64,000 bases of DNA, from the NCBI GenBank assembly GCA_902728285.1, contig CACVBU010001180.1:62001-126000 (forward strand). The letters are read 5' to 3'. The notes beneath the pieces were generated by a model that searched no databases, was not told where the DNA came from, and saw only the letters and a list, made by a program, of their open reading frames with translations. Position numbers and translations under genes: made by a program. Shown here in pieces: positions 24,729 to 35,737 of the stretch (positions are counted from its first letter, which is position 1; each line of letters starts with the position of its first letter). This stretch comes from Clytia hemisphaerica. Taxonomy: Eukaryota > Cnidaria > Hydrozoa > Leptothecata > Clytiidae.

Positions 24729-26006
24729 CTAACACAAAATTGAGTACATTTTTTCGATAAGCATACTGGTGAATAATGGACTTCTTGTATCTATTTCCCA
24801 TATCATGAAGTCGCCATCTTTGGTCATCATTGGAGAATCTGTTATGTTGTCATCGATTATGATTTTGATTGTGTTGTTGAATGTGAACGGTGGCTGGTTG
24901 AAGTTAGGTGCCGTTTCTTTGTAAAAGAAGATAATATGAACTTGATTATCTCCTATGTCCTTTACTTGCTCTTTAAATTGCTCTTTTAATTGCTCTTTTA
25001 ATTGCTTTACTTGCTCTTTTACTTGCTCTTCAAATTGCTCTTTTACTTGCTTTACTTGCTCTTTTATTTGCTCTACAGTTGCATTTTTCTGGAGAAATGA
25101 AACTTTTTGTCGATCCGTGAATTTGTATGGTGCCATGAGGAAATCAATACTATTCGACATGTCAACCAAACCATTTTTAATCTTTACCACAATCTTTGAA
25201 CCGAAATGTATTGTCATGTTAATAAAAAAGTCATTTATGAGGTCAACCACGAATAAAACTTCTGGTGTTAAAGAGAGATCTTTACGTTCAGTTACTGGCC
25301 AAATGAATGTTTTTGTGTTGTTTGATATTTTGCATTTATTTTTTATACCTCCAGTATACCTCTCGCGCCAATCGTACTGAGGGTTGTTTGCGAGATCGAT
25401 TAAAATGCGATGAAGGTGAGGATTGAAGAGTGTGTTCTGTAAATCTTCAAGAATGACATTTTGATTCTCTAGCCATTTCTTGCCCTCAAAGAAAAGCTGA
25501 GAAAATGACGAGCATAAAATAACTATATTGTGTTTTTGTCTTATTTCTTGGAGATTTTTTTCAAACTTAGATGCAGTTTTGAGAGTTTGGAGGTTTTGTA
25601 TAGATACAAATAACAGTGTTTGTTCAACTTGATCGTTACTGTGAGGTATATCTGACAAAAGATTCACAATTTTGTTATCATCAGTGCTTGTTGTAGCTAT
25701 CCACTCTGTCTCGAGAAATCGAACGTAGTTTTCTTCTGTCTGGTGAATACAAAGGTTTTGAATGGGTGAATAAATCCATACATCTAAACAACCTATATCA
25801 AACAAAGACTTGATGAAGTATCTCAGCTGTATCGATCGAAAACCAAAATGCCTCTCATACAAAATTTGGTATGATATAAGGATCTGTGAATCAATATGAG
25901 GGATGATGGTGATATTTTTCCTTCCAGTACATAGCAATCCACTACAAGTTGATTGTGAAGTTATGAAAATTATTGCAAGAACTTTGATCAGTTTGAAGAC
26001 ATTCAT
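24729..26006 (-). CDS. Unknown secreted-protein family, copy 3, with K/E/Q repeat expansion
   Basis: An intact 425-codon frame, the longest member. Signal peptide MNVFKLIKVLAIIFITSQS, CSGLLCTG, SLFDIGCLDVWIYSPIQ, NNPQYDWRERYTGG, C-terminus ending MYSILC. It differs from the other copies by an insertion at about residues 305-345 (genomic 24955-25080) made of tandem KEQ(V/L/F)KEQ-type repeats, predicted to be charged and helical or coiled-coil. The DNA is a minisatellite of TTGCTCTTTTA/C-like units. Function unknown; the frame being kept through the expansion argues for recent coding constraint or recency. Confidence 0.75.
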   Translation of the reverse strand: MNVFKLIKVLAIIFITSQSTCSGLLCTGRKNITIIPHIDSQILISYQILYERHFGFRSIQLRYFIKSLFDIGCLDVWIYSPIQNLCIHQTEENYVRFLETEWIATTSTDDNKIVNLLSDIPHSNDQVEQTLLFVSIQNLQTLKTASKFEKNLQEIRQKHNIVILCSSFSQLFFEGKKWLENQNVILEDLQNTLFNPHLHRILIDLANNPQYDWRERYTGGIKNKCKISNNTKTFIWPVTERKDLSLTPEVLFVVDLINDFFINMTIHFGSKIVVKIKNGLVDMSNSIDFLMAPYKFTDRQKVSFLQKNATVEQIKEQVKQVKEQFEEQVKEQVKQLKEQLKEQFKEQVKDIGDNQVHIIFFYKETAPNFNQPPFTFNNTIKIIIDDNITDSPMMTKDGDFMIWEIDTRSPLFTSMLIEKMYSILC

Positions 26007-26605
26007 ATTGACTCCTTGTGAAAAAAACTACAACTATTTTATATTATATCCACACAATTGATATGGAAATCGAGAAGGGCAATTAAAATGAGACTCTATT
26101 GTCTTTAATTGTAAATGGATCCACATTTATTTTATAATTAAAATCGGCAATCAAATCATTATTTCAAAAAAAAAGAAACTGGTCAACATTGAGCTTTTCA
26201 ACAAGTTTAGAACATCCAAAGGCTCCAAAGGTTTTTGATTTTCTTATTAAAAAAACGTGAAGGAGTTGTGTTTTTGATACAAAATTTAAAACAAAAATAA
26301 GAAGTAAAGTACATTTCAAATTAGCTGGCAGTAAATTTTTAATTACGTATTACTTTTGATAGATTTCGAATTAGATAGCGATTTTATACGTTTTGGAAAG
26401 GCAATCCGGAGTGGAATATTATGCGTATAAAATTTTTCTAAACTTTTAAAACACGAAGATGAAAAACGAAAAGAAAAAAATCAGCTTTTTATCTAGCAAT
26501 GCTAAAAACCACCATTTTTGGGCTTGAGCAAACCTCAATCTTTGCCCATGTCAGCTGTAAAAAAAAATTTTCAAAAAAACACTCGAAAGGAGGTGTTCTT
26601 TTTAG

Positions 26606-26778
26606 GTGTTAGAGTGAAACCACAGACAAATCAGTTCCACTTAACATTAGCTTACATCTTTGACCTTTCCAAAACCGACGATCTGAGTAGTTTATTGACC
26701 AAAAACATCAAACTTGACGCACCAGTCCGATGGGAACTTAATCTCTATTCAAGAAATATCAAATTCAACGGAAAACAG
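26606..26778 (+). CDS. UBASH3: Duplicate UBASH3 2H exon (copy 4 of 4)
   Basis: A 173-nt copy with TTTTTAG acceptor and GTGACT donor. It differs by an in-frame 3-nt gain (SSLLTKN for SSLAKN) plus PQTNQF and LAYIF changes. HLTLAY is kept. The length change is a multiple of three, so phase is preserved, which is compatible with selection on the frame but is a single event. Confidence 0.68.
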
Positions 26779-26993
26779 GTGACTAGGCTTTATACTGTAT
26801 CTGAAGTTTTCTTTTAGTCTGAAATGTATCAAAAGAAGCACAATTCTCAACTTCGGTTGAATCTATCACAATTCACCCTTCGAGCATCTTGGGGGGGGGG
26901 ACCAGTTTAGGACCAGTTTATCCAATCGCCTTGAAATTTTGCAAGTGTGTACCAAATATGAAATGACATCTTTGGTGAAAATTTCGGCATCAC

Positions 26994-27078
26994 TGTAGGC
27001 GAATGGTCAAGACGCCATTATTGAAATTACTGTCTGAGCCTAGGGGTTCTTAGTTCGAATCCCTGCCCCATATTCCTT
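26994..27078 (+). repeat. tRNA-derived SINE-like segment (unit 4)
   Basis: GTAGGCGAATGGTCAAG and TTAGTTCGAATCCCTG: A- and B-box-like parts as in units 1 and 2. Confidence 0.6.
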
Positions 27079-27536
27079 TCAGTCAATAGATAGACGATCT
27101 CACTGACTGTGGCACCTTTAAGAATAATTTACAGACTGTCTAAAAGTCCGGTACCCCCCCCCTAGGTCTCATTAATAGACCAACTCTCACCTCATTTTCA
27201 AAGTATTGCCATGGTAATCAATTTCCAGATGAGTTCACAAGAAGTCCACTCTATTCAAAAAGTAACACTTGGCGCCTCAAGGGATTTGATCATCTTGTTA
27301 ATGTAATATTCAAAACAAGGCAGTCGTTGCACTCAAAATATTTTTTGAAAAGATCTCTACGAAATTGTAGTAGATATCCTAACTTACAGTTTGAAGCTAT
27401 TAAAAGTATCATCTTTTAAAGTTTGAAACGTAAAATTACGTAATGTAAATTTTCCTTGGAAAAAAATACAAGGCTTTAGGTTTTACCAAATACAAGAAAT
27501 GTGTTTTATTTAGTTTTCCTTATAAAATACAACATA

Positions 27537-28659
27537 TCTATATTATAATACGCTTAAATCGGAACTCTCCCATTCTCGCATGAGGCTTTTTCGCTAGCGA
27601 TTTTTAAATACACGGCAATTTTTTTCGCGCCTTTTTGATTGTATATTCAATTCTATTCGCCAAGTGCACTTCCATTCAAGAGAGCACATTTCTCCTTGAT
27701 GGAGAAACACAACTGACTGTGCAATAGCACTATCAGCATAATTTATAGTTTTTTAAAAAAAAGTTTATGTCGGTTATGAAATAATTTTGATTCACATGGG
27801 AATACGTCGAAGATAAAATTTGAGTTTTCAAAAAGACATCATATTTATGATTACCCTTGAGATTAATAAAGCTCCGATGACATTTCCCTTCTATTTGATA
27901 CTCTGATAAAAACATTTCAATTTAATGGACTTGACAATATGAGAAAAGTTGATGACTTATTCCCAATTCAATTATGAAATTTTTTAATCAATGTTTGCTA
28001 TTTTTTGTTCTATTGAGATAGCAAAATGAAAACGCTTTTACTTACGCATTGAGTTTAATTGTTAAATAATTGTTGACTCTGTTAAGAGGTATTGAAAAAA
28101 GGCACTCTTTATATTCCACCGTAAAGCACTGTGGTCTTTGGAGTGATCGGTGTTGCCAAGTACCTCTAATACTGAATTTGAATTTCTATTTGTTTTTTAT
28201 CTTCATCCTTGCGTGAGGAAAATAATAGTCTTTCCTCTCCCAAAAACCCAAAAAAAAGCACGTTTAAAGTATGACCGATTTCTCGCGAGAAATTTTTAAC
28301 TCAATTTTCACCAATATTTGCATGAGCATTATTTTTAGCGATTCAAGAACATTATTGTTTGAAGGTTTTCAACAAAAGAAACTATGACAAATTTATACAA
28401 TTTAATAAGGAGAAGAAAAATCAAAATTCAACTAAAAATACTTTCACCATATTTTTTAATGTGCATTAATTTTAGTGTCCCCTTAAAAATTTTAAACATC
28501 AATTTTTACGAAAAAGGCCTAAATTTAAGAACATTTCTTCTCGCAAAATAAGTACATTTGTATACAAATCCCTACAAGTTTCTGAAAAATAGAAAATCGA
28601 GCGAAGCGAGCGTAATAAAAGGAGTAAGAAGTCGTCTCGGACGACGCCGGGACGGCTAG
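27537..28659 (+). mobile_element. Non-autonomous Helitron, 1.12 kb
   Basis: Starts TCTATATTATAATACGC immediately after an A and ends with a GTCGTC-TCG-GACGAC hairpin, ten bases, then CTAG (28656-28659) followed by T. TC start, 3' hairpin, CTRR end and A/T insertion with no target duplication are the Helitron hallmarks. It interrupts the AATACAACA-TTGTTTA sequence that is continuous in the other repeat units. No Rep/helicase coding inside. Confidence 0.88.
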
Positions 28660-29194
28660 TTGTTTATACTATACTTACAAAAATACAGTAAAATGTTTAG
28701 TTAACGTACTATTCAATATACAAGGAAATCATGATTGTTTGTTTTCCTTGGAAAATACAAGAAATCGTTTAACTATTTCTCATAAAAGTAAAATTACATT
28801 TTAGCTTCATCATCATGGAAAAGAGCTTTTTCGGACGACGCAGGGACGGCTTATTAGATTATAATTAGAACATACAAAGAAAAACGTTAACAATTCACAA
28901 GAGATACGCACATTACATACATTAAAAATCATCTCTTAGGGGTGAAAGCTTGGAAAACATTTACAATTTTTTGTGGACAATTTAAAAAAAGTATTCTTCA
29001 AATATTATGGTTAGGTTAGCTACTTTCTGAATATAAAAACTTTTTTTCAACATTTTTTTGGCCTTTGACATCATGACATTTCGGCTTATATTGCATAACC
29101 TTATATTCATTTAATATACGAATGAAAAAGTTCAATGTGGGCCGCGATCCTGGAAAAATCTTACGGAGCTTGAGTTTTGTCAATCTAGACGTCT

Positions 29195-30364
29195 CTAACA
29201 CAAAATTGAGTACATTTTTTCGATAAGCATACTGATCAATAATGGATTTCTTGTATCTATTTCCCATATCATGAAATCGCCATCTTTGGTCATCATTGGA
29301 GAATCTGTTATGTTGTCATCGATTATGATTTTGATTGTGTTGTTAAATGTGAACGGTGGCTGGTTGAAGTTAGGTGCCTTTTCTTTGTAAAAGAAGATAA
29401 TATGAACCTGATTATCTCCTCCTATGGCTTTAACGCGCTCTTTTATATCAGTTGCATTTTCCACTTCTTTAAGAGTTAGTCGATCCGTGAATTTGAAGAG
29501 TTCCTTGGTGTAATACTTCGAGACATTAAATCGATCAATTATAATCTTTGAACCCCTATGTATTGTTATGTTAATAAAATAGTCATTTATGAGGTCAATC
29601 ATGAATGAAACTTCTGGTGTTAACTCGATTCGATTCAATTCAATTACTTGCCATATGAATGCATTTGTGCTGTTTGATATTTTGCATTTATTTTTTGTAC
29701 CTCCAGTATACCTCTCGCGCCAATCGTACTGAGGGTTGTTTGCGAGATCGATTAAGATGTGATGTAGGTGAGAATTGAAAAGTATGTTGTAGAGATATGC
29801 AATAATGACATTTTGATTGTCCAGCCATTTCTTGCCTTCATAGCAAAACAAAGAAAATTTCGAGCATAAAATAACTATATTGTGTTTTGTTTTTAATTCT
29901 TTGAGTTTTGTTATAACGTTAGATACAGATTTGTGACTTTTATTGTAAACTTCAGATGTAGATACGAATAATAGTGTTTGTTCAACTTGATCGTTACTGT
30001 GAGGTATATCTGACAAAAGATTCACAATTTCGTTATCATCTGTGCTTGTTGTTGCAATCCACTCTGTATCGAGAAATCGAACGTAGTTTTCGTCTGTCTG
30101 GTGAATACAAAGGTTTTGAATGGGTGAATAAATCCATACATCAAAGCAACCTATATCAAACAAAGACTTGATGAAGTATCTCAGCTGTATCGATCGATAT
30201 TCAAAATGCCTCTCATAATAAATTTGATTTTCCATAAGGAGCTTTGAATCAATACGAGGGATGATGGTGATATTTTTCCTTCCAGTACATAGCAATCCTC
30301 TACAAGTTGATCGTGAAGTTATGAAAATTATTGCAAAAACTTTGATCAGTTTGAAGACATTCAT
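29195..30364 (-). CDS. Unknown secreted-protein family, copy 4
   Basis: An intact 389-codon frame. Signal peptide MNVFKLIKVFAIIFITSRS, CRGLLCTG, NIT, SLFDIGCFDVWIYSPIQ, LLSDIPHSNDQVEQTLLFVS, ILCS, NNPQYDWRERYTGG, NNTIKIIIDDNITDSPMM, ends MYSILC. About 45-65 bp upstream of the ATG (reverse strand) is a TATATAAA-like sequence (about 30415-30422) that is similarly placed in copy 5, so an own promoter is plausible. Antisense to, and inside an intron of, UBASH3. Function unknown. Confidence 0.75.
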   Translation of the reverse strand: MNVFKLIKVFAIIFITSRSTCRGLLCTGRKNITIIPRIDSKLLMENQIYYERHFEYRSIQLRYFIKSLFDIGCFDVWIYSPIQNLCIHQTDENYVRFLDTEWIATTSTDDNEIVNLLSDIPHSNDQVEQTLLFVSTSEVYNKSHKSVSNVITKLKELKTKHNIVILCSKFSLFCYEGKKWLDNQNVIIAYLYNILFNSHLHHILIDLANNPQYDWRERYTGGTKNKCKISNSTNAFIWQVIELNRIELTPEVSFMIDLINDYFINITIHRGSKIIIDRFNVSKYYTKELFKFTDRLTLKEVENATDIKERVKAIGGDNQVHIIFFYKEKAPNFNQPPFTFNNTIKIIIDDNITDSPMMTKDGDFMIWEIDTRNPLLISMLIEKMYSILC

Positions 30365-30909
30365 ATTGACTCCTTGTGAAAAAAAACTTCAACCGCTATT
30401 TATTATATCCACACAATTTATATAGAAATCGAGAATGGCAATTAAAATGAGACTCTATTGTCTTTTGTAAATGGATCCACATTTATTTTATAATTAAAGT
30501 CCACAATCAAATCATTATTTCAAAAAAAGATACTCGTCAACATATTTAGCTTTTCAACAAGTTTAGAACATTTACATCATTGATGACGTCACTTCCACCT
30601 GATGACGTCATCATTCTACTTCCCTTAGTTACTAAAGGAAGATGCTCAAAGGGTTAATACAATATGAATGTAGGTTCGAAATAAACAGGGCTTGGCAGGA
30701 CGCGTTTTCAAAACAAGGCAGTCGTATTATTTTATGAAAAAGGCTGTACGAAAATCGAATGAAAAAGTTTCCTAAAGTGTTTGAATGTTTATTAGCTTTT
30801 AAAGCTTGAAGGGGGGTTGAAAGTTTTCGGTGACACGGTGTCGGCCTTTTTTTGTCTTATTTTTCGATATTTTGAGAAAAGATTCTCGGTATCAGTATTT
30901 GGAGGTTTA

Positions 30910-31427
30910 CAGTAAATGGCCCCCAAAACGGAGACTGCCTCCAAAATGGAGGTTTTGCCTTTTGCAAAATTATCAAAAACTAATTATTTTATCGTGTCAT
31001 TAATTCGGGATAGTTTAAGTGATGGGTTTTTTCTGGTTTTTTAAAATTTCAATTTAATTGAATCGACGTTTTGGGGGCCAGTAACCTCCGTTTTGACAAC
31101 CATTTGTAGGAAGGTAAAGAGAAAAGTAAATTTTGACTTTTTAAGTCGTAAATCATTGCCTATTGGTAGTAATTTGATGTCGGTGCTATGCTTTTTGATT
31201 AAGATTTTCGAAAAAACTAAACCTCCGTTTTGGGGGCCATTAGAAAAATGTGACTCAACTATGACTGAAAAAGTCATACAAAATCCTTTATTCTAAGAAA
31301 ATTATCTTTTGGGAAAGAAACTAAACATGTTGAAGCTTAATTCACAAGAAAGATTTTTAATGTTCCCCATTTTCTAAATTCACTAGACAGATTTCAATTT
31401 GGATAGACGTTTTGCGGCCACATACTA
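30910..31427. mobile_element. TA-flanked CAGTATATGGCCCCC element, copy B (degraded)
   Basis: Left end CAGTAAATGGCCCCCAAAAC after TA. The right end GTTTTGCGGCCACATACTAG is eroded. Shorter than copy A by internal deletion; the flanks match unit 3, so it was duplicated with the unit rather than inserted independently. Confidence 0.65.
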
Positions 31428-31856
31428 GAGGCTGAAACAATTTTTTCATATTGATATATGTTTAGAAAATGCATAACAAAATCGAAAGCGAGCAATAACT
31501 AAAGTAGAAAACAAAAACGCGTCAGACCTAAACCTGGGATACATAACATAATTAAAATTTTCTTATGTAATGTAATTTTTCCTTGGAAAAAAAATACAAG
31601 AAATTGTATCGGTCAATTTTCCTTAAAAAATACAAGAATTTGCTTTAGGTTTTTACCAAATACAAGAAATTAGTTTTATCTTATTTTTCTTGGAAAATAC
31701 AACAGATCGTTTACTATACTTACAAAAATACAGGAAAATGTTTATAACGTTCTATTCAATATACAAGGAAATAATATTGTTTGTTTTCCTTGGAAAATAC
31801 AAGAAATCGTTTAAATATTTTTCATAAAAGTAAAATTACATTTTAGCTTCATCATC

Positions 31857-33646
31857 GGCTGCGTTTAGACCAACTGGCATTTGTAATTTGGCATTTGCTC
31901 ATGAGGGATTCGATTTTAATAGCTTTCCCATTGTATTTTGTGTCATGGCATTTAAAGAATCGTCTTTTTAGAGTCATTACTGAAAAGGTGATTCCCTCAA
32001 GTTCAACTTTGACAGATCAAACAATGAAAAGTATGGAATTTCTCAAAAACTGCAGTCATTAAGACTGAAACTTTTTGCCGTAGGGCTAGGCTATGGCAAA
32101 TCTTGCAAATTTTACAATCTATACAGTATATGGCCCCCAAAACGGAGACGGCCCCCAAAACGGAGGTTTTCATTAAAATGAAGATTCTGACTTGTAGATT
32201 TATCAGAATTAAACGATTTTTGTTTATTTTGAAAGAATGATTGTTATACTTAAAAATGAGCATGTTTTTGCTGGTTTGAGACAGATTCAAAATAAGATAT
32301 TTGCGTCCAAAGGAAATATTTTAACACCAAAATTAGATAAAAATGCATATAACTCACTCTAGCTTCTTGGATATTGAAAACAAGTTATGAAAACGGGGTA
32401 TAGAAAACTTTCTACACCTAATGCTGTTCAGAAAATGCAAAAACATCTGTGACTTTAGAGGCTGGGTAAAAGATATAGCATCTTGAAGGTCAACCAGTAT
32501 TTTGGAGCCCTAGAATCAGCATTGACAAAACCGAAAATTCTAAATATGAGAAAAAGCAAAAAATCTTGGAATTCTATTCCTATCACCTTGAGTTAATAGT
32601 TAATAACAAAAAATTAACATTATATATAAAATTTTTCGCTGAATCAGCAAAAACGGCAAATTCTGTCATTTTTTTGCAAAACATAGGAGAAAAATATCGT
32701 TAAAGCTTAATATTTTCAGTTTCAGTTAAGCTTTTTTTCTAAAATTTTCACAGCTTATTCCATACATGAACGGAACTATTTTCAAAAGAGATTTGTTTTC
32801 AAAAACTTGATTAAGACGTTGTTAAATCAAAATTGTCATTTTAAAAATTTCTAAATTTTCAGTTTGGACTTTGCAATATCGAAAATCTTGAAATATTTCA
32901 TAAAAATCATAAATTTTACATCCATCGGGTCGTAAATTTAAGGGGAAACACAAATATGTTCATAGTTTTCCCCCTATTACCACTGGGCTTAATAATTTGA
33001 TTTTAACTACACCTCCGTTTTGGGGGCCCCAAACCTGCATTTTGACAACCAGGGGTATACTGTAAAAATTTTATCAAATAAATTTATGCCCAAAACCCTC
33101 TAAATCATATTTCAAAACTATGGTCAAAATTTTGTATTCATATCTTAAAGATATCTCGAGAAATAGCTAAAATTTCAAACCTCCGTTTTGGGGGCCATTA
33201 GAAAAAAGCTACCTATCTTTAAGCGATTAAAAAATATTGTTGAAATTGAAAATTTTGAAATAGAACTTCCAGGAAATAAAGTAGAGATGTTAAAGGTTTT
33301 CATGCAGCAAAAACTTTTGTAAAATCTCTTTTCCTCTAGATTTGAGAGAAATTTCAAATTTGATCGCCGTTTTGGGGGCCACATACTGTAGAAAGAACTG
33401 AATAAAAAACGTGCAAATACTTTAAAAAATCAAAAATGTCATTTTTTCTCTTTGTTTTGGTTCCTTTGTTTGATTTGAAATGCCAGAAAAGGGGATTCCT
33501 TTGCTCAAAATGGCATTTCAAATGCCAACGAAATGCCAACACGCTGGCATCATTAGGCATTTGATAAACCGAACAATTGCGCGGAACAATAGAATTCAAA
33601 AGAATACTGCAAGCAATTACAAATCCCAGGCTGGTCTAAACGCAGC
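31857..33646. mobile_element. GGCTGCGTTTAGACCA TIR element with nested insertion
   Basis: Termini GGCTGCGTTTAGACCAACTG and the inverse CTGGTCTAAACGCAGCC. The host sequence TTCATC-ATC-ATGG, continuous in other units, is split here with a 3-bp ATC duplication. A 3-bp duplication and such ends suggest a PIF/Harbinger-type element. It is non-autonomous. 525 bp remain when the nested element 32124-33388 is removed. Confidence 0.8.
32124..33388. mobile_element. TA-flanked CAGTATATGGCCCCC element, copy C
   Basis: A 1265-bp element with ends CAGTATATGGCCCCCAAAAC and GTTTTGGGGGCCACATACTG between TA dinucleotides. Internal inverted copies of CCTCCGTTTTGGGGGCC occur at about 33005 and 33180. The longest member of the family here; no transposase frame was found. 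It inserted into the GGCTGCG element. Confidence 0.82.
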
Positions 33647-33880
33647 CATCATGGAAAAGAGTCTTTTCGGACGACGCAGGGACGGCTTATTAGATTATAA
33701 TTACAACATACAAAGAAAAACGTTAACAATTCATAAGAGATACGCACATTACATACATTAAAAATTACTAGCTAATTAGCTTCATCATCATGAAAAAGAA
33801 TCTTCTCGGACGACGCAGGGACGGCTTATTAGATTATAATTACAACATACAAAGAAAAACAAGAGATACGCACATTACAC
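33640..33880 (+). repeat. Tandem pair of Helitron-like 3' end modules (unit 5)
   Basis: The module ATGGAAAAGAGTCTTYTC...GACGGCTTATTAG plus the following ACAACATACAAAG occurs twice (33649 and 33790) separated by about 140 bp. Other units have it once. Confidence 0.6.
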
Positions 33881-34148
33881 ACATTAAAAATCATCCCTTA
33901 GGGGCGAAAGCTGGGAAAATATTTACAATTTTTTGTGGACAATTTCAAAAAAGAATACTTCAAATATTATGGTTAGGTTAGCTAATTTCTGAATATAAAA
34001 ACTTTTTTTCGGCATTTTTTTGGCTTTTTGACATTTCGGCTTATACTGCATAACCTTATATTCATTTAATATACGGATGAAAAAGTTCAATGTGGGCCGC
34101 CACCCTGGAAAAATATTACGGAGCTTGAGTTTTTCAATCTAGACGTCT

Positions 34149-35310
34149 TTAACACAAAATGGAGTACATTTTTTCGATAAGCATACTGATCAATAATGGA
34201 CTTTTTGTGTCTTCTTCCCATATCATGAAATCGCCATCTTTGGTCATCATTGGAGAATCTGTTATGTTGTCATCGATTGTGATTCTGATTGTGTTGTTGA
34301 ATATGAACGGTGGCTGGTTGAAGTTAGGTGCCGTTTCTTTGTAAAAGAAGATAATATGAACTTGATTATCTCCTCCTATGTCTTTTAGTTGTTCTATTAT
34401 ACCAGTTGCATTTTCCACTTCTTTAAGATTTAGTCGATCCGTGAATTTGAAGGGTTCCGTGATGTACAAATTTGAGACATTGAATCGATCAAGTACAATC
34501 TTTGAACCCATATGTATTGTCATGTTAATAAAAAAATCATTTATGAGGTCCATCACGAATGAAACTTCTGGTGTTAACATGACTCGAGGCAATTCACTTA
34601 CTTGCCATATGAATGCATTTGTGCTGTTTGATATTTTGCATTTATTTTTTAAGCCCCCAGTATACCTCTCTCGCCAATCGTACTGAGGGTTATTTGCGAG
34701 ATCGATTAAGATGCGATGAAGATCAGTATTGAAAATTTTGTTGTAGACATCTCCAATAATGACATTTTGATTGTCCAGCCATTTCTTGCCTTCAAAGAAA
34801 AGTGGAGAATTTGTCGAGCATAAAATAACTATATTCTGTTTTTGTCTTATTTCTTTGAGTTTTGTTATAAAGTTAGATATAGTTTTGAGACTCCTTCTCT
34901 TAGCTTCTGTAGATACAAATAATAGTGTTTGTTCAACTTGATCGTTACTGTGAGGTATATTTGACAAAAGATTGATAATTTCGTTATCATCTGTGCTTGT
35001 AGCAATCCACTCTGTATCGAGAAATCGAACGTAATTTTCTTTTGTCTGGTGAATAGAACGGTCTAGCATGGGTGAATAAATCCATACATCAAAGCAACCC
35101 ATATCAAACAAAGACTTCATGAAGTATCTCAGTTGTATTGATTGATATTCAAAAAAACTTCTCAAACCCGCGACCTTTTTTAGGGATATCTGGATCAAGA
35201 CGAGGGATGATGGTGATATTTTTCCTTCCAGTACATAGCAATCCACTACAAGTTGATTGTGAAGTTATGAACATTATTGCAAAAACTTTGGTCAGTTTGA
35301 AGACATTCAT
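34149..35310 (-). pseudogene. Unknown secreted-protein family, copy 5 (frameshifted)
   Basis: Starts at 35310 with MNVFKLTKVFAIMFITSQS, CSGLLCTG. The frame reaches a stop at GFEKFF because the T run there has seven T where six would keep the frame (about 35150-35157). The rest continues in another frame from EYQSIQLRYF through SLFDMGCFDVWIYSP, NNPQYDWRERYTGG to MYSILC at 34149. Copy 1 is broken at the same run in the opposite direction (five T). Either both are pseudogenes or both carry homopolymer sequencing errors. Confidence 0.65.
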
Positions 35311-35737
35311 ATTGACTCCTTGTGAAAAAAAACTACAACTCCAACTTCTATTTATTATATCCACACAATTTATATGGAAATCGAGATTAAAATGAGACTC
35401 TATTGTCTTTAATTGTAAATGGATCTGTATTTATTTTATAATTCAAGTCCACAATCAAACCATTATTGCAAAAAAAAAGAAACTGGTCAACGTCACATAT
35501 TGAGCTTATCAAAGAGTTAAGAACATCCGAAGGTTTCAAAATTTTTGGATATTCTTATTAAAAAAACGTGAAGATGTTGTGTTTTTTTGATACATTAAAA
35601 AAAAAATTAAGAATTAAGTTCAAGAAATTCGAAAAATATTTCCCAATTATTCATGATGAAATTTAATCTGAACAAAAAGTCGGTTGAAAATATCTTAACT
35701 TTATCAAATTTTGATAGGGAACAATAAAGAGTGATAT

